Positions 1 to 9,781 of a stretch of 40,573 bases of DNA are shown piece after piece (the first letter of the stretch is position 1; every line of letters begins with the position of its first letter). The stretch is taken from positions 1 through 40,573 of the forward strand of contig CAIVPQ010000033.1 in NCBI GenBank assembly GCA_903907835.1, given 5' to 3'. A program made the translations under genes and the position numbers. The notes below the pieces were generated by a model that made no database searches, was not told where the DNA came from, and worked only from the letters and a program-made list of their open reading frames with translations. This stretch comes from an uncultured Actinomycetes bacterium (GTDB lineage: Bacteria; Actinomycetota; Actinomycetes; S36-B12; UBA5976).

Positions 1-27
1 GCGGTTTTTGGTTACAGAATAAGGGCC

Positions 28-40
28 TAGACTAGGGATA
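28..40 (+). promoter_or_regulatory. Putative -10 (TAGACT) 7 nt upstream of typA GTG; leaderless-type start
   Basis: TAGACT at 28-33, then agggata, then GTG at 41. Confidence 0.4.
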
Positions 41-1912
41 GTGACCCAAAAAGCCGTCCGTAGTGACCTTCGTAACGTAGCAATCATCGCCCACGTAGAC
101 CATGGCAAAACAACTCTTGTTGACGCCATGCTGTGGCAATCTGGAGCATTCCGAGAAAATCAGGATGTTAACGATCGAGTCATGGACTCAATGGATCTTG
201 AGCGGGAAAAGGGCATTACGATTCTGGCCAAAAACACCGCGGTTCGTTACGTTGGCCCAGCCGCCCCTGATGGCGTAACGCTTAACATCATTGACACCCC
301 AGGCCACGCTGACTTTGGTGGCGAAGTTGAACGCGGCCTTGAAATGGTTGATGGTGTTATTTTGCTTGTTGATGCAAGTGAAGGCCCACTGCCACAGACT
401 CGATTTGTTTTGCGTAAAGCGCTTCAAAAGAAACTTCCGGTCGTACTTGTTATTAACAAAGTTGACCGCCCCGATTCGCGTATCGCTGAAGTTGTTGACG
501 AAACTTATGAATTATTCTTTGATCTAGATGCTGATGAAGAGCAAATTCAGTTCCCAATCGTCTATGCATCTGCCAAAGCAGGTCGCGCTTCAATGACTCG
601 CACTGCAGATGGTGGAATGCCAGAAGAGTTGGATCTTGAGCCGCTGTTCCGCACACTGATTGAAACAGTTCCAGCGCCGGTTTACGATGCCGAAGCTCCG
701 CTTCAGGCCCACGTAACGAACCTTGATTCCTCCCCTTACCTTGGCCGCTTGGCCATCTGCCGTGTTCGTAACGGCACAATTAAAAAGGGTCAGCAAGTTG
801 CTTGGATGAAGACTGATGGCACTGTTGAAAAAGCTAAGGTCGTTGAGCTTTTGATGACTCAGGCACTTGAAAGAGTCTCGGCTGAATCTGCTGGTCCTGG
901 TGACATTATTGCTGTCGCTGGATTTGAAAACATCACTATCGGCGAGACATTAGCCGATCCGGAAAATCCTGTGGCATTGCCGGTCATCACAGTTGATGAA
1001 CCATCAATCTCGATGACAATTGGTATCAACACTTCCCCACTTGCCGGTGAATCTGGTAGCAAAGTTACCGCGCGCCTACTTAAGACCCGTCTTGAAGCCG
1101 AACTAATCGGTAACGTTTCGATCCGAGTTCTTGATACTGAACGTCCAGATACTTGGGAAGTTCAAGGCCGTGGCGAATTGCAGTTGGCTGTCCTTGTTGA
1201 AATTATGCGTCGCGAAAAGTATGAACTCACCGTTGGAAAGCCACAGGTAGTTACGCGTGAGATTGATGGCAAAAAGCACGAGCCGCTTGAGCGCCTAACT
1301 ATCGATGTGCCAGAAGATTATGTTGGCGTGGTAACACAGTTACTTGGTCTACGTAAGGGCCGGATGGAACAAATGATCAACCACGGCACTGGTTGGGTCC
1401 GCATGGAATATTTAGTTCCGGCCCGTGGTTTGATTGGTTTCCGTACCGAGTTTCTAACCGAAACCCGTGGTACTGGTCTTATGCACCATGTGTTTGAACG
1501 CTACGAGCCATGGTTCGGCGAATTACGCACACGTCCTTCTGGCTCATTAGTTTCAGATCGCTCTGGTGCAGTAACGGCATATGCGTGTTTCGCAGTTCAG
1601 GAACGAGGGACCTTATTTGTCTCTCCGACTACAGATGTTTATGAAGGCATGATCATCGGCGAGAACGCGCGCGCAGACGACATGGACGTTAACATCGTGC
1701 GCGAAAAGAAACTAACGAATGTGCGCTCGGCAACTGGCGATGAACTTGAGCGCCTGATTCCTGCCAAGCTATTGAGTTTGGAACAGGCTTTGGAATTCTG
1801 TCGCGAAGACGAATGTGTTGAGGTAACTCCAACCCAGGTTCGTATCCGCAAGGTACACCTTTCCAAGACTGACCGCGATCGCGTTCGAGCCCGCGCAAAG
1901 ACACACAAATAG
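41..1912 (+). CDS. typA: Translational GTPase TypA/BipA
   Basis: Full-length ORF; G1 motif [31 protein letters not shown]; BipA-type C-terminal region ([16 protein letters not shown]). GTG start. Confidence 0.97.
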   Translation: MTQKAVRSDLRNVAIIAHVDHGKTTLVDAMLWQSGAFRENQDVNDRVMDSMDLEREKGITILAKNTAVRYVGPAAPDGVTLNIIDTPGHADFGGEVERGLEMVDGVILLVDASEGPLPQTRFVLRKALQKKLPVVLVINKVDRPDSRIAEVVDETYELFFDLDADEEQIQFPIVYASAKAGRASMTRTADGGMPEELDLEPLFRTLIETVPAPVYDAEAPLQAHVTNLDSSPYLGRLAICRVRNGTIKKGQQVAWMKTDGTVEKAKVVELLMTQALERVSAESAGPGDIIAVAGFENITIGETLADPENPVALPVITVDEPSISMTIGINTSPLAGESGSKVTARLLKTRLEAELIGNVSIRVLDTERPDTWEVQGRGELQLAVLVEIMRREKYELTVGKPQVVTREIDGKKHEPLERLTIDVPEDYVGVVTQLLGLRKGRMEQMINHGTGWVRMEYLVPARGLIGFRTEFLTETRGTGLMHHVFERYEPWFGELRTRPSGSLVSDRSGAVTAYACFAVQERGTLFVSPTTDVYEGMIIGENARADDMDVNIVREKKLTNVRSATGDELERLIPAKLLSLEQALEFCREDECVEVTPTQVRIRKVHLSKTDRDRVRARAKTHK

Positions 1913-1921
1913 AGTAATTAA
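1910..1921 (+). promoter_or_regulatory. Putative -10 (TAGAGT) overlapping the typA stop, 6 nt upstream of ATG 1922
   Basis: TAG stop of typA is the first part of TAGAGT (1910-1915); 6 nt (aattaa) then ATG. Confidence 0.4.
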
Positions 1922-3700
1922 ATGGTTCGGAGAGTATCGCCCAAGGTAAGCGCTGTTGCTCTTGCTGGCCTTTTAGGTTTGGCGATTATCTCTGGATCAT
2001 CACCTTCAAAGAATGTCGAAGGTGGTCTAAACGCCGCGATGTTTGGTCCGGTTGGAAATGATGCGGATGAATCTGCAGAATTGAAACTGGGTTCATCAAA
2101 GCGTTGTGACTCACTTGACCCTGGACTAAGTTTCGATTCTTGGTGTGCGGTAATTCACCGAACTTATTCACGCAACGTAATGTCCTACACGGGCGCGCCA
2201 GGTCAGGCCGGACTTGAAGTTGTGCCAGATCTAGCCAATGGTTATCCAGATATTTCTGCGGATGCCAAAGTGTGGACTTTTAATCTACGAAATGATGTGC
2301 GCTGGGATGATGGCACAATCGTGACTGCAGGCGATGTGCGCTATTCAATCGAACGGTTGTATACCAGCTCTTTGCAAGCCTCTGTTTCAAACAGCATTCT
2401 TTGTCTGCTCAGTAATTGCAGCGATGGTACACCTGATTATCAAGGCCCCTTCAAGAAAAAGTACCCACACCTTAAATCGATTAGCACATCTGGAAAATTT
2501 AAGATCATCTTTGAACTAACTAGATCATGTGGCGACTTTGATCGAGTTTTAGCAACAAGTCAATTTGCGCCAATTCAACGTTCAAGAGACATCGAAATGC
2601 GTCGACAAAAATTGACTTATGCGGCGAATCCCGCATCTAATGGCCCATTTAAACTGCAGTTTAAAGACACTCCAGTAGTAGCAGAATTCGTTCGAAATCC
2701 ATTCTGGCGACAAGTTACCGACCCCATTAGAAGTCCTAAAGTCCAAACGATGACTTGGCGTTTGTATGGCACAGATGAATCAGTTGATCATGCCTTGGTT
2801 AGGGGCGCAATCGATCTGAAATTGAACTCGGGATTGGGTGAAGCCAGTCGATCTTGGGCGTTAAGTTCACCAGATCGTTCCAAGCAATTGGATTTGGTGC
2901 CGAGCAACTCGACCAATGTTTTGGCACTTTCATCGAATGTCACACCGCTAGATAACGTTCGCTGTCGAGAAGCAATTTTTTACGCACTGAATAAGAAGGA
3001 TCTCCAGCGGGCTCGAGGCGGGACTTCAGTTTCGAGTATTGCCCACTCATTAATACCGCGTGGTGTACCGGGCTACGCTCCAAATCAGAACAATTTCCCA
3101 GTTGGCCCTGAGAATACGGGAAACCTCATTAAGGCTCGTCAAAAACTTAGTGAATGTGGTTATCCGGATGGATTCGAAGTCGGTATGGCGTATCTTGATC
3201 TCGGGGTCGGGCGGAACATATATTTATCAGTCCAGCGAAGTTTAGCCAGAATTGGAATTGTGGTTGACCCTGTGCGCTATGCCAATTTCGCAGATTATTT
3301 CACTTTAGGTATTGGCTCACCAGAAAATATCAAAGAGCGCAATATCGGAATAATGATGACGAAATTTGGGGCAGAGTACCTCTCGGCTAGTGCCTTCTGG
3401 GGTCCAGCGGTTGACGGAAGAAACATAACTAATTTCGCAAATAGAAATCTTGCTCAACTATCGGATGAAAAGTTAAATACGCTTTTAGACAAACTCAGTG
3501 TTATTGCAAAGTATGAAACTTTGGCCTCGCTTAGCTCCGAACTTGCCATTGAGATTGAGGCCAAAGCGGTTTATTTGCCTTACGCAACGGACCGTATCGT
3601 GTTATTTCGTGGTAACCGATTGGTAAATGTCTATGTTCAGCAAGGTTTGGGCAGTAGTTACGACCTAGTGAACGTCGGCAAAAATAAGGTTGCATCGTAA
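1922..3700 (+). CDS. ABC transporter family-5 (peptide/nickel) substrate-binding protein, LpqW-position paralogue, no lipobox Cys
   Basis: SBP_bac_5-type sequence (WTFNLRNDVRWDDGTIVTAGDVRYSIERL); signal-like N-terminus without lipobox cysteine. Confidence 0.88.
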   Translation: MVRRVSPKVSAVALAGLLGLAIISGSSPSKNVEGGLNAAMFGPVGNDADESAELKLGSSKRCDSLDPGLSFDSWCAVIHRTYSRNVMSYTGAPGQAGLEVVPDLANGYPDISADAKVWTFNLRNDVRWDDGTIVTAGDVRYSIERLYTSSLQASVSNSILCLLSNCSDGTPDYQGPFKKKYPHLKSISTSGKFKIIFELTRSCGDFDRVLATSQFAPIQRSRDIEMRRQKLTYAANPASNGPFKLQFKDTPVVAEFVRNPFWRQVTDPIRSPKVQTMTWRLYGTDESVDHALVRGAIDLKLNSGLGEASRSWALSSPDRSKQLDLVPSNSTNVLALSSNVTPLDNVRCREAIFYALNKKDLQRARGGTSVSSIAHSLIPRGVPGYAPNQNNFPVGPENTGNLIKARQKLSECGYPDGFEVGMAYLDLGVGRNIYLSVQRSLARIGIVVDPVRYANFADYFTLGIGSPENIKERNIGIMMTKFGAEYLSASAFWGPAVDGRNITNFANRNLAQLSDEKLNTLLDKLSVIAKYETLASLSSELAIEIEAKAVYLPYATDRIVLFRGNRLVNVYVQQGLGSSYDLVNVGKNKVAS

Positions 3701-3736
3701 CAAAGAAACTTTATGAATCTGGCATAAGTAACATAC

Positions 3737-3766
3737 TTGTCACATTCGTCGGTAGTCCTATGTAAT
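3737..3766 (+). promoter_or_regulatory. Putative promoter for the permease gene
   Basis: TTGTCA (3737-3742), 16-nt spacer, TATGTA (3759-3764) in the 123-bp gap before the permease. Confidence 0.35.
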
Positions 3767-3823
3767 GCGCAAGAATTAACCTAGTATTCAAACAAGTCCG
3801 CTTAGTGAAGGTCGCGCATATTT

Positions 3824-4807
3824 ATGGCACGCAAGAACAATGATGTTCTAGAGGTTCCACGCGGAGCGACTGTGACCGTTGGCCGGACGCTAAGCCAAAT
3901 TGCCTGGCTGCGCTTACGCCGCGACAAGGTTGCAAAAGTTTGTCTGGCAATTTTGTTTTTCATTGCATTCATAGCCATATTCGCACCACTTATTTGTAGC
4001 GTGTTAAAGATTGATCCTTATCAATTTAATTCTGCTCTGCTCAGTGATGATGGCGGATTGCCAAGCGGTAGGTTCGGGGGAGTTTCGTTAGCTCACCCAC
4101 TCGGGATTGAACCACTAACCGGTCGTGACATTCTGGCTCGCCTTTTATACGGATCGCGCATCTCTTTGTTTATCGCAGTCACCGCTACAGCAATCACAGT
4201 AGTTACTGGCGTTGTTATTGGAATCCTTGCAGGTAATTCACGCGGTCGGCTTGATACTTTCTTAAGCAGAGTCATGGACATAACCTTGGCTTTCCCTTTG
4301 TTGCTGGTGATTATTGCGATGTCACCAGTGCTCGAACAACGCATTGCTAGTTTGGGAATTCCGGAAGGAAATTCATCCAGAATTGTGACCTTAATTCTGG
4401 TTCTGAGCGTCTTTGGGTGGCCATATCTTGCACGCTTGATTAGAGGTCAAGTGCTCTCTTTGCGCGAACGCGAGTTTATCGAAGCGGCAATCTCTATCGG
4501 TTCGAGTAATCGACGAATTTTGTTTAAGGAACTTTTACCAAATCTATGGGGACCGATTCTGATTTACACGACTATCGCTCTACCCGGCTTGATTGGCGCC
4601 GAGGCAACGCTGGCATTCTTGGGAATTTCAGTGCTACCGCCAACTGCTACTTGGGGATCGATGTTGCAAGAGTCAGTTAGTTATTTCAGCGTTGATCCCT
4701 TCTATTTCTTTGTTCCCTTGACAATGCTGCTAGCCGCGGTACTGTCGTTCAACCTGCTAGGTGATGCGCTTCGTGATGCGTTAGATCCGAAAGCAGGGCG
4801 CATGTAG
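3824..4807 (+). CDS. Peptide/nickel ABC transporter permease, DppC type
   Basis: Multi-TM; EAA-type motif (REREFIEAAISIGSSNRRILFKELLPNLWGPILI). Confidence 0.93.
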   Translation: MARKNNDVLEVPRGATVTVGRTLSQIAWLRLRRDKVAKVCLAILFFIAFIAIFAPLICSVLKIDPYQFNSALLSDDGGLPSGRFGGVSLAHPLGIEPLTGRDILARLLYGSRISLFIAVTATAITVVTGVVIGILAGNSRGRLDTFLSRVMDITLAFPLLLVIIAMSPVLEQRIASLGIPEGNSSRIVTLILVLSVFGWPYLARLIRGQVLSLREREFIEAAISIGSSNRRILFKELLPNLWGPILIYTTIALPGLIGAEATLAFLGISVLPPTATWGSMLQESVSYFSVDPFYFFVPLTMLLAAVLSFNLLGDALRDALDPKAGRM

Positions 4808-4897
4808 ATTTCTAATTTCTCAGATAACCGGGAAATCAGAATAATAAAGACCCAAACCAAACTAGTTCGAGAAATCGAAAACCTTGGAGGCCAAGTT

Positions 4898-6610
4898 ATG
4901 AATAAGACGACCAGCATCCGCTTCGGCGTAGGTGTGGCGTCTGTGGCACTGCTTTTGTCAGCTTGCTCAAGCAAGAGTGACAATAATTCACAAAGCGGTA
5001 CCGCAGGCGGAACCCTGTACATCCTTACTCAGGCTGAACAGATTTTGCACCTAGACCCGCAACGCAACTACACAGGTGAAGATCTAGCATTCGCTAGTGG
5101 TTTCTTGAACCGCACCTTGACTCAGTATGCACTGTCTAAGGACAACAATGCAGCCAGCCAGATTCAGGCTGACCTTGCCACCGATACAGGTACCGCCAGC
5201 AATGGTGGAAAGACTTGGGAATTCACACTTCGCGACGGAGTGAAGTGGGAAGATGGTAAGCCAGTTACCTGTGCCGATGTGGCTTACGGTGTCTCGCGTA
5301 CCTTTGCAACTGATGTGATCACAGATGGCCCAACGTATGCAATATCACTTTTGGATATTCCCAAGGCGGATGGTGTCTCGGAGTACCCAGGACCGTACAA
5401 GGCCTCAGCCGCACAGCAAGCTTTGTTCGATAAGGCAGTTGCATGTGATGGAAATAAGATCACGTTCAGCCTAGGTGCGCCAACTGCTGACTTCAACTAT
5501 GCAGTGACTTTGAGTGCGTTTGCTCCGGTGCGTAAAGATGCTGACACGGGCGAAAAGTATGACGATTCGGTATTGTCCAATGGTCCATACAAGATTGCTT
5601 CATATGTAAAGAAGAACAAGCTAGTTCTTGTTCGCAACGATCAGTGGTCAAAAGACACGGATCCAATTCGTCCAGCATTCCCAGACTCAATTGAGTATGT
5701 ATTCTCAATCGCTCAGCCACTTTTGACTCAGCGCTTGATGAAAGATTCTGGCAAAGATGCAATGGCGATCTCGCCTGATGGTGTCGATCCAACTCAGTTG
5801 GCAGTCATCTTTGGTGACGCTAAATACACTAATCGTCGCTTGAATGATTACGATCCGTATGTTCGTTACATCGCGATCAACACCAAGAAGGTTCCAAATG
5901 TGAAGCACCGCCAGGCAATGCTGGCTGCGCTTAACCGTGCTGACCTGCGCAAAATCGCTGGCGGCAAGTACGCCGGTGATGATGCTGATGGTGTTGTCAA
6001 GCCAAACATCGGCCAAGATTACGCAGCAACTGGCCTGTGGGATGGTTTGCTAGGCGAAGCAATTCCAGACACTGGAAATGTGGCATTGGCGAAGAAACTG
6101 ATTGCTGAATCTGGCGAAAAGTTCCCGAACCCAATCGTGTTCGACTATGGTCAGAGCCCAACAGCAGACAAGTCAGCATCAGCAATTGTGGCTGCAATGG
6201 CCCGCGCTGGCATCGTGGTTAAGCCAAATCCAATTGAAGTTGGCGCTTACTACGGTATAGTTCTCGATCCAGCCAAGCAGGGTTCACTCTCTGCAGGTGG
6301 ATGGGGACCTGACTGGTCGAATGCATCAACAGTGTTGCCTGAGTTGTTTACTCCTGGTGGAGGATTCAATTTGTCGCAGTTCGATGACAAGGAATTCACT
6401 GCTGAGTCAGATGCTGCTAAGGCAATCGCTGATCGTGCTGAGCAAGCTACAGCATGGCAAGCACTTAACGTTAAGGCTGCCGAACTCGCATTGGTAATTC
6501 CAACTCGGTTCGGTAAAGAGCAACGCATCCAAGGATCAATGGTCCAAGGTGCATACATTTGGGGACCATATGGTTCATACCCATATGGCGCTCTTTCTGT
6601 ATCTCAGTAA
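4898..6610 (+). CDS. Peptide/nickel ABC transporter substrate-binding lipoprotein (family 5)
   Basis: Lipobox LLSAC; WEFTLRDGVKWEDGKPVTCADVAYGVSRTF; SD GGAGG at 4886-4890. Confidence 0.94.
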   Translation: MNKTTSIRFGVGVASVALLLSACSSKSDNNSQSGTAGGTLYILTQAEQILHLDPQRNYTGEDLAFASGFLNRTLTQYALSKDNNAASQIQADLATDTGTASNGGKTWEFTLRDGVKWEDGKPVTCADVAYGVSRTFATDVITDGPTYAISLLDIPKADGVSEYPGPYKASAAQQALFDKAVACDGNKITFSLGAPTADFNYAVTLSAFAPVRKDADTGEKYDDSVLSNGPYKIASYVKKNKLVLVRNDQWSKDTDPIRPAFPDSIEYVFSIAQPLLTQRLMKDSGKDAMAISPDGVDPTQLAVIFGDAKYTNRRLNDYDPYVRYIAINTKKVPNVKHRQAMLAALNRADLRKIAGGKYAGDDADGVVKPNIGQDYAATGLWDGLLGEAIPDTGNVALAKKLIAESGEKFPNPIVFDYGQSPTADKSASAIVAAMARAGIVVKPNPIEVGAYYGIVLDPAKQGSLSAGGWGPDWSNASTVLPELFTPGGGFNLSQFDDKEFTAESDAAKAIADRAEQATAWQALNVKAAELALVIPTRFGKEQRIQGSMVQGAYIWGPYGSYPYGALSVSQ

Positions 6611-6623
6611 GAACTAAGTCAAT

Positions 6624-6660
6624 GAGTGTGTGGGCGTTTAATACAAACGTCCACACACTC
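6624..6660 (+). other. Intercistronic stable hairpin (16-bp stem, 5-nt loop)
   Basis: gagtgtgtgggcgttt-aatac-aaacgtccacacactc; complementary with one G-U pair; no U-tract follows. Confidence 0.85.
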
Positions 6661-6723
6661 GGACTTATGGTTAGAGAATAGAAATGTCGTTTCGAGATTT
6701 ATAACTTGTAGGAAAGGTTTATC

Positions 6724-7713
6724 TTGTTTCCCTACATAGTCAGACGCATTATGTTGATGGTCTTTATGTTGACCATCCTGAGTATTGTTACGTTCTTACT
6801 TTTTAATGCGGTACCAACTGATCCAGCGCGCCTAACCTGTGGCAAGACTTGTTCACCCGCAACTATTGAGGCAAACCGGATCCGGCTTGGTCTAGATCAA
6901 CCTTTAATAAGTCAGTATCTTGAGTGGATTAAGGGCATATTTGCAGGTCGCACATATGGTTCGGGGACTGCTACTTTTAATTGCGACGCACCTTGTCTTG
7001 GGTATTCATTCCGAAACGGTGAGCAAGTTACCGACATGATCCTCACCTCGCTGCCAGTGACCATTTATCTAGCCATTGGCGCATTTGTGCTTTGGATGGT
7101 CGGTGGAATATCAACTGGGATTTACGCGGCGCGTAAAAAAGGTAAGTGGCAAGACCGCGCAATCATGGGCGCGACTTTGGTTGGTTACTCGTTGCCGGTT
7201 TTCTTCATCGGCATATTGATGTTGATTTTCGTAGTTGTTAGATGGAACATTTTGCCCTACCCAAGTTATGTGGGACCTAATGTTGACACCTTGCAATTTC
7301 TGCAAACAATGATCTTGCCATGGATCTCTTTAGCGATACTTTATGCGGCTTACTACACCCGTCTTACACGCTCGCAGATGCTGGACACTATGAGCGAGGA
7401 CTACATCAGAACCGCACGCGCCAAAGGGCTTCCAGAGAAAACGGTTCTGCGCAAACATGCTTTGCGAGCCGGGCTCACCCCGATTGTCACAAGTGCGGGC
7501 CTTGATCTGGCTGGACTCTTAGGCGGTGCAGTAATTACCGAATATATCTTTGGCCTGCCTGGGTTAGGCCGCTTGGCTATCGGCGCTGTAACTGAGTATG
7601 ACTTACCAACAATTACTGCCACGACTTTAGTAGCAGCAACGTTTATTATCGTTGCCAACATTGTGGTTGACCTTCTTTATGCAGCTATTGACCCGAGGGT
7701 GAGGTTGCAATGA
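6724..7713 (+). CDS. Peptide/nickel ABC transporter permease, DppB type
   Basis: Multi-TM; EAA motif region (MSEDYIRTARAKGLPEKTVLRKHALRAGLTPIVT); TTG start with SD aggaaagg. Confidence 0.93.
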   Translation: MFPYIVRRIMLMVFMLTILSIVTFLLFNAVPTDPARLTCGKTCSPATIEANRIRLGLDQPLISQYLEWIKGIFAGRTYGSGTATFNCDAPCLGYSFRNGEQVTDMILTSLPVTIYLAIGAFVLWMVGGISTGIYAARKKGKWQDRAIMGATLVGYSLPVFFIGILMLIFVVVRWNILPYPSYVGPNVDTLQFLQTMILPWISLAILYAAYYTRLTRSQMLDTMSEDYIRTARAKGLPEKTVLRKHALRAGLTPIVTSAGLDLAGLLGGAVITEYIFGLPGLGRLAIGAVTEYDLPTITATTLVAATFIIVANIVVDLLYAAIDPRVRLQ

Positions 7714-8744
7714 GCGAGACTGACGAAGTGTTACTGAGCGTAAGAAATCTCTATGTGGAATTTTCCACTGATGATGGACTTGTTAGCGCGGTAAATGATC
7801 TTTCATATGATCTAAAGCGCGGCAAGACTTTGGCAATCGTCGGAGAATCCGGTTCGGGTAAGAGCGTTTCGAGTATGGCGCTTATGGGTCTGGTAGCAGG
7901 CATGAATGCCAAGGTCTCCGGCGAAGTTTATTTCGATGGTCAACAACTAGTTGGCGCAGATCCAGAATCCGTGCGTAAGTTGCGTGGCGATCGAATGGCA
8001 ATGATTTTCCAAGATCCATTGAGTTCGTTGCATCCATTTTTTCGGATTGGTGACCAGCTCGTAGAGGCTGTGCAAGTTCATCATGATATTGATAAGAAGC
8101 AGGCACAGGTCAGAGTAAAGGCGATGCTTGAACGCGTTGGTATTCCCGATGTGGATCAACGTATGAATGAGTATCCGCATCAACTTTCGGGTGGGATGCG
8201 CCAAAGGGTAATGATTGGGATGTCCCTGATTAATAATCCAGAGTTGTTGATTGCTGATGAACCAACTACTGCACTTGATGTGACCGTCCAGGCGCAAATT
8301 CTTGAGTTGCTCAAAGATTTGCAAAAGGAATTTGGCACTGCAATCATTCTGATTACTCATGACCTAGGCGTAGTTGCAGACATGGCCGATGAAGTAGTGG
8401 TGATGTATGGCGGTAGCGCTGTTGAGCATGCGCCAGTGCGTGAAATCTTTTATGAACCAGCAATGCCATATACCTGGGGTTTGATTGCATCCATTCCACA
8501 GATCTCTGCAAAGCATGCTCACTTAGATCCAATTCCTGGGAATCCTCCGTCACTTATCAATTTGCCGTCGGGCTGTGTGTTTGCCCCACGTTGTACCTTC
8601 AAGCACTTAGTTAGTGACGGTTTGTGTGAAAATGAGCGACCGCAACTATTGCCCGTTTCGCCAGAGCACACCTCAAGATGTCATCTAACGCAAAATCAGC
8701 GCACTGATATTAGGCGTGAACGTTTGATTGGCAGGCAAAAGTAA
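7710..8744 (+). CDS. Peptide ABC transporter ATPase, DppD type
   Basis: Walker A GESGSGKS, signature LSGGMRQR, Walker [13 protein letters not shown]; oligopeptide ABC C-terminal CxFAPRC-type motif. ATGA overlap with upstream permease. Confidence 0.96.
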   Translation: MSETDEVLLSVRNLYVEFSTDDGLVSAVNDLSYDLKRGKTLAIVGESGSGKSVSSMALMGLVAGMNAKVSGEVYFDGQQLVGADPESVRKLRGDRMAMIFQDPLSSLHPFFRIGDQLVEAVQVHHDIDKKQAQVRVKAMLERVGIPDVDQRMNEYPHQLSGGMRQRVMIGMSLINNPELLIADEPTTALDVTVQAQILELLKDLQKEFGTAIILITHDLGVVADMADEVVVMYGGSAVEHAPVREIFYEPAMPYTWGLIASIPQISAKHAHLDPIPGNPPSLINLPSGCVFAPRCTFKHLVSDGLCENERPQLLPVSPEHTSRCHLTQNQRTDIRRERLIGRQK

Positions 8745-9781
8745 TGACTCAAGATTCTCCAATTCTTAAGGTAAGTAATCTTGTCAAGCATTTCCCAATC
8801 ACATCTGGCGGAATTTTTCAAAGAACCACAGGCGCAGTCAAGGCCGTAGATGGAATTTCCTTAGAGGTATTCCCAGGAGAAACTTTAGGTCTTGTGGGTG
8901 AAAGCGGGTGTGGCAAATCAACTGCGGGTCGCACGATATTGCGTCTGCTTGAACCAACTAGTGGTTCGATTGAATTTGAAGGTCAAAATCTTATTAAAGT
9001 TTCTAAGCGGGAATTAGTTTTCATGCGCCGTGAAATGCAAATGATTTTCCAAGATCCTTATTCTTCACTTAATCCTCGGGCGACAGTAGGAGACATAATC
9101 TCTGCGCCATTCCAAGTGCAGGGGGTTAAGCCAGTTGGAGGATTGCGCTCGGCTGTCGGTGACTTGATGGAAAGAGTTGGATTAAATCCAGAGCACTTTA
9201 ATCGCTATCCCAATGAATTTTCAGGTGGACAACGCCAACGCATTGGAATCGCGCGAGCCATCGCACTGCAACCGAAACTGATCGTCTGCGATGAACCCGT
9301 ATCTGCCTTAGATGTTTCCATTCAAGCCCAAATCTTGAACCTTTTGGCAGATATTCAAAACGATTTTGGCATTGCATATGTTTTTGTGGCACATGACCTT
9401 TCAGTTGTGCGACATATTTCTGATCGGGTAGCTGTGATGTATTTAGGGCAGATTATGGAGAGTGCGCCATCGGAACTTTTATACACGGAGCCACTGCACC
9501 CATACACACATGCGTTGTTGTCTGCGATTCCAATTCCAGATCCTGACCTAGAACGAAATCGAGAGCGCATCATTCTTTCGGGTGATTTACCGAGTCCAAG
9601 TAATCCGCCAGCAGGTTGTGTCTTTAACACCCGTTGCTGGAAGGCAGAAGACAAGTGTCGCTCTGAAAGGCCAGTCTTGCGCGAAATTTCGATGGGCCAT
9701 CAAGTCGCTTGCCATTTCCCGGAACAAAATCTTCTTGAAACAATATCTATTGCCCCAACGGGTACTGACTTTATTGCTTAA
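8744..9781 (+). CDS. Peptide ABC transporter ATPase, DppF type
   Basis: [41 protein letters not shown]; start overlaps preceding stop (taATG). Confidence 0.96.
   Translation: MTQDSPILKVSNLVKHFPITSGGIFQRTTGAVKAVDGISLEVFPGETLGLVGESGCGKSTAGRTILRLLEPTSGSIEFEGQNLIKVSKRELVFMRREMQMIFQDPYSSLNPRATVGDIISAPFQVQGVKPVGGLRSAVGDLMERVGLNPEHFNRYPNEFSGGQRQRIGIARAIALQPKLIVCDEPVSALDVSIQAQILNLLADIQNDFGIAYVFVAHDLSVVRHISDRVAVMYLGQIMESAPSELLYTEPLHPYTHALLSAIPIPDPDLERNRERIILSGDLPSPSNPPAGCVFNTRCWKAEDKCRSERPVLREISMGHQVACHFPEQNLLETISIAPTGTDFIA

Noticed and set aside
188-1908. Several antisense ORFs inside typA
   Set aside because: Overlap a strongly conserved GTPase; low-information sequences without domains or SD.
5284-6656. 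Antisense ORFs inside the second SBP
   Set aside because: Shadow frames of a well-supported CDS; no recognisable domains.
6624-6660. Rho-independent terminator after the second SBP
   Set aside because: Stem is strong but followed by ggacttatgg, with no U-tract, and the operon continues downstream.
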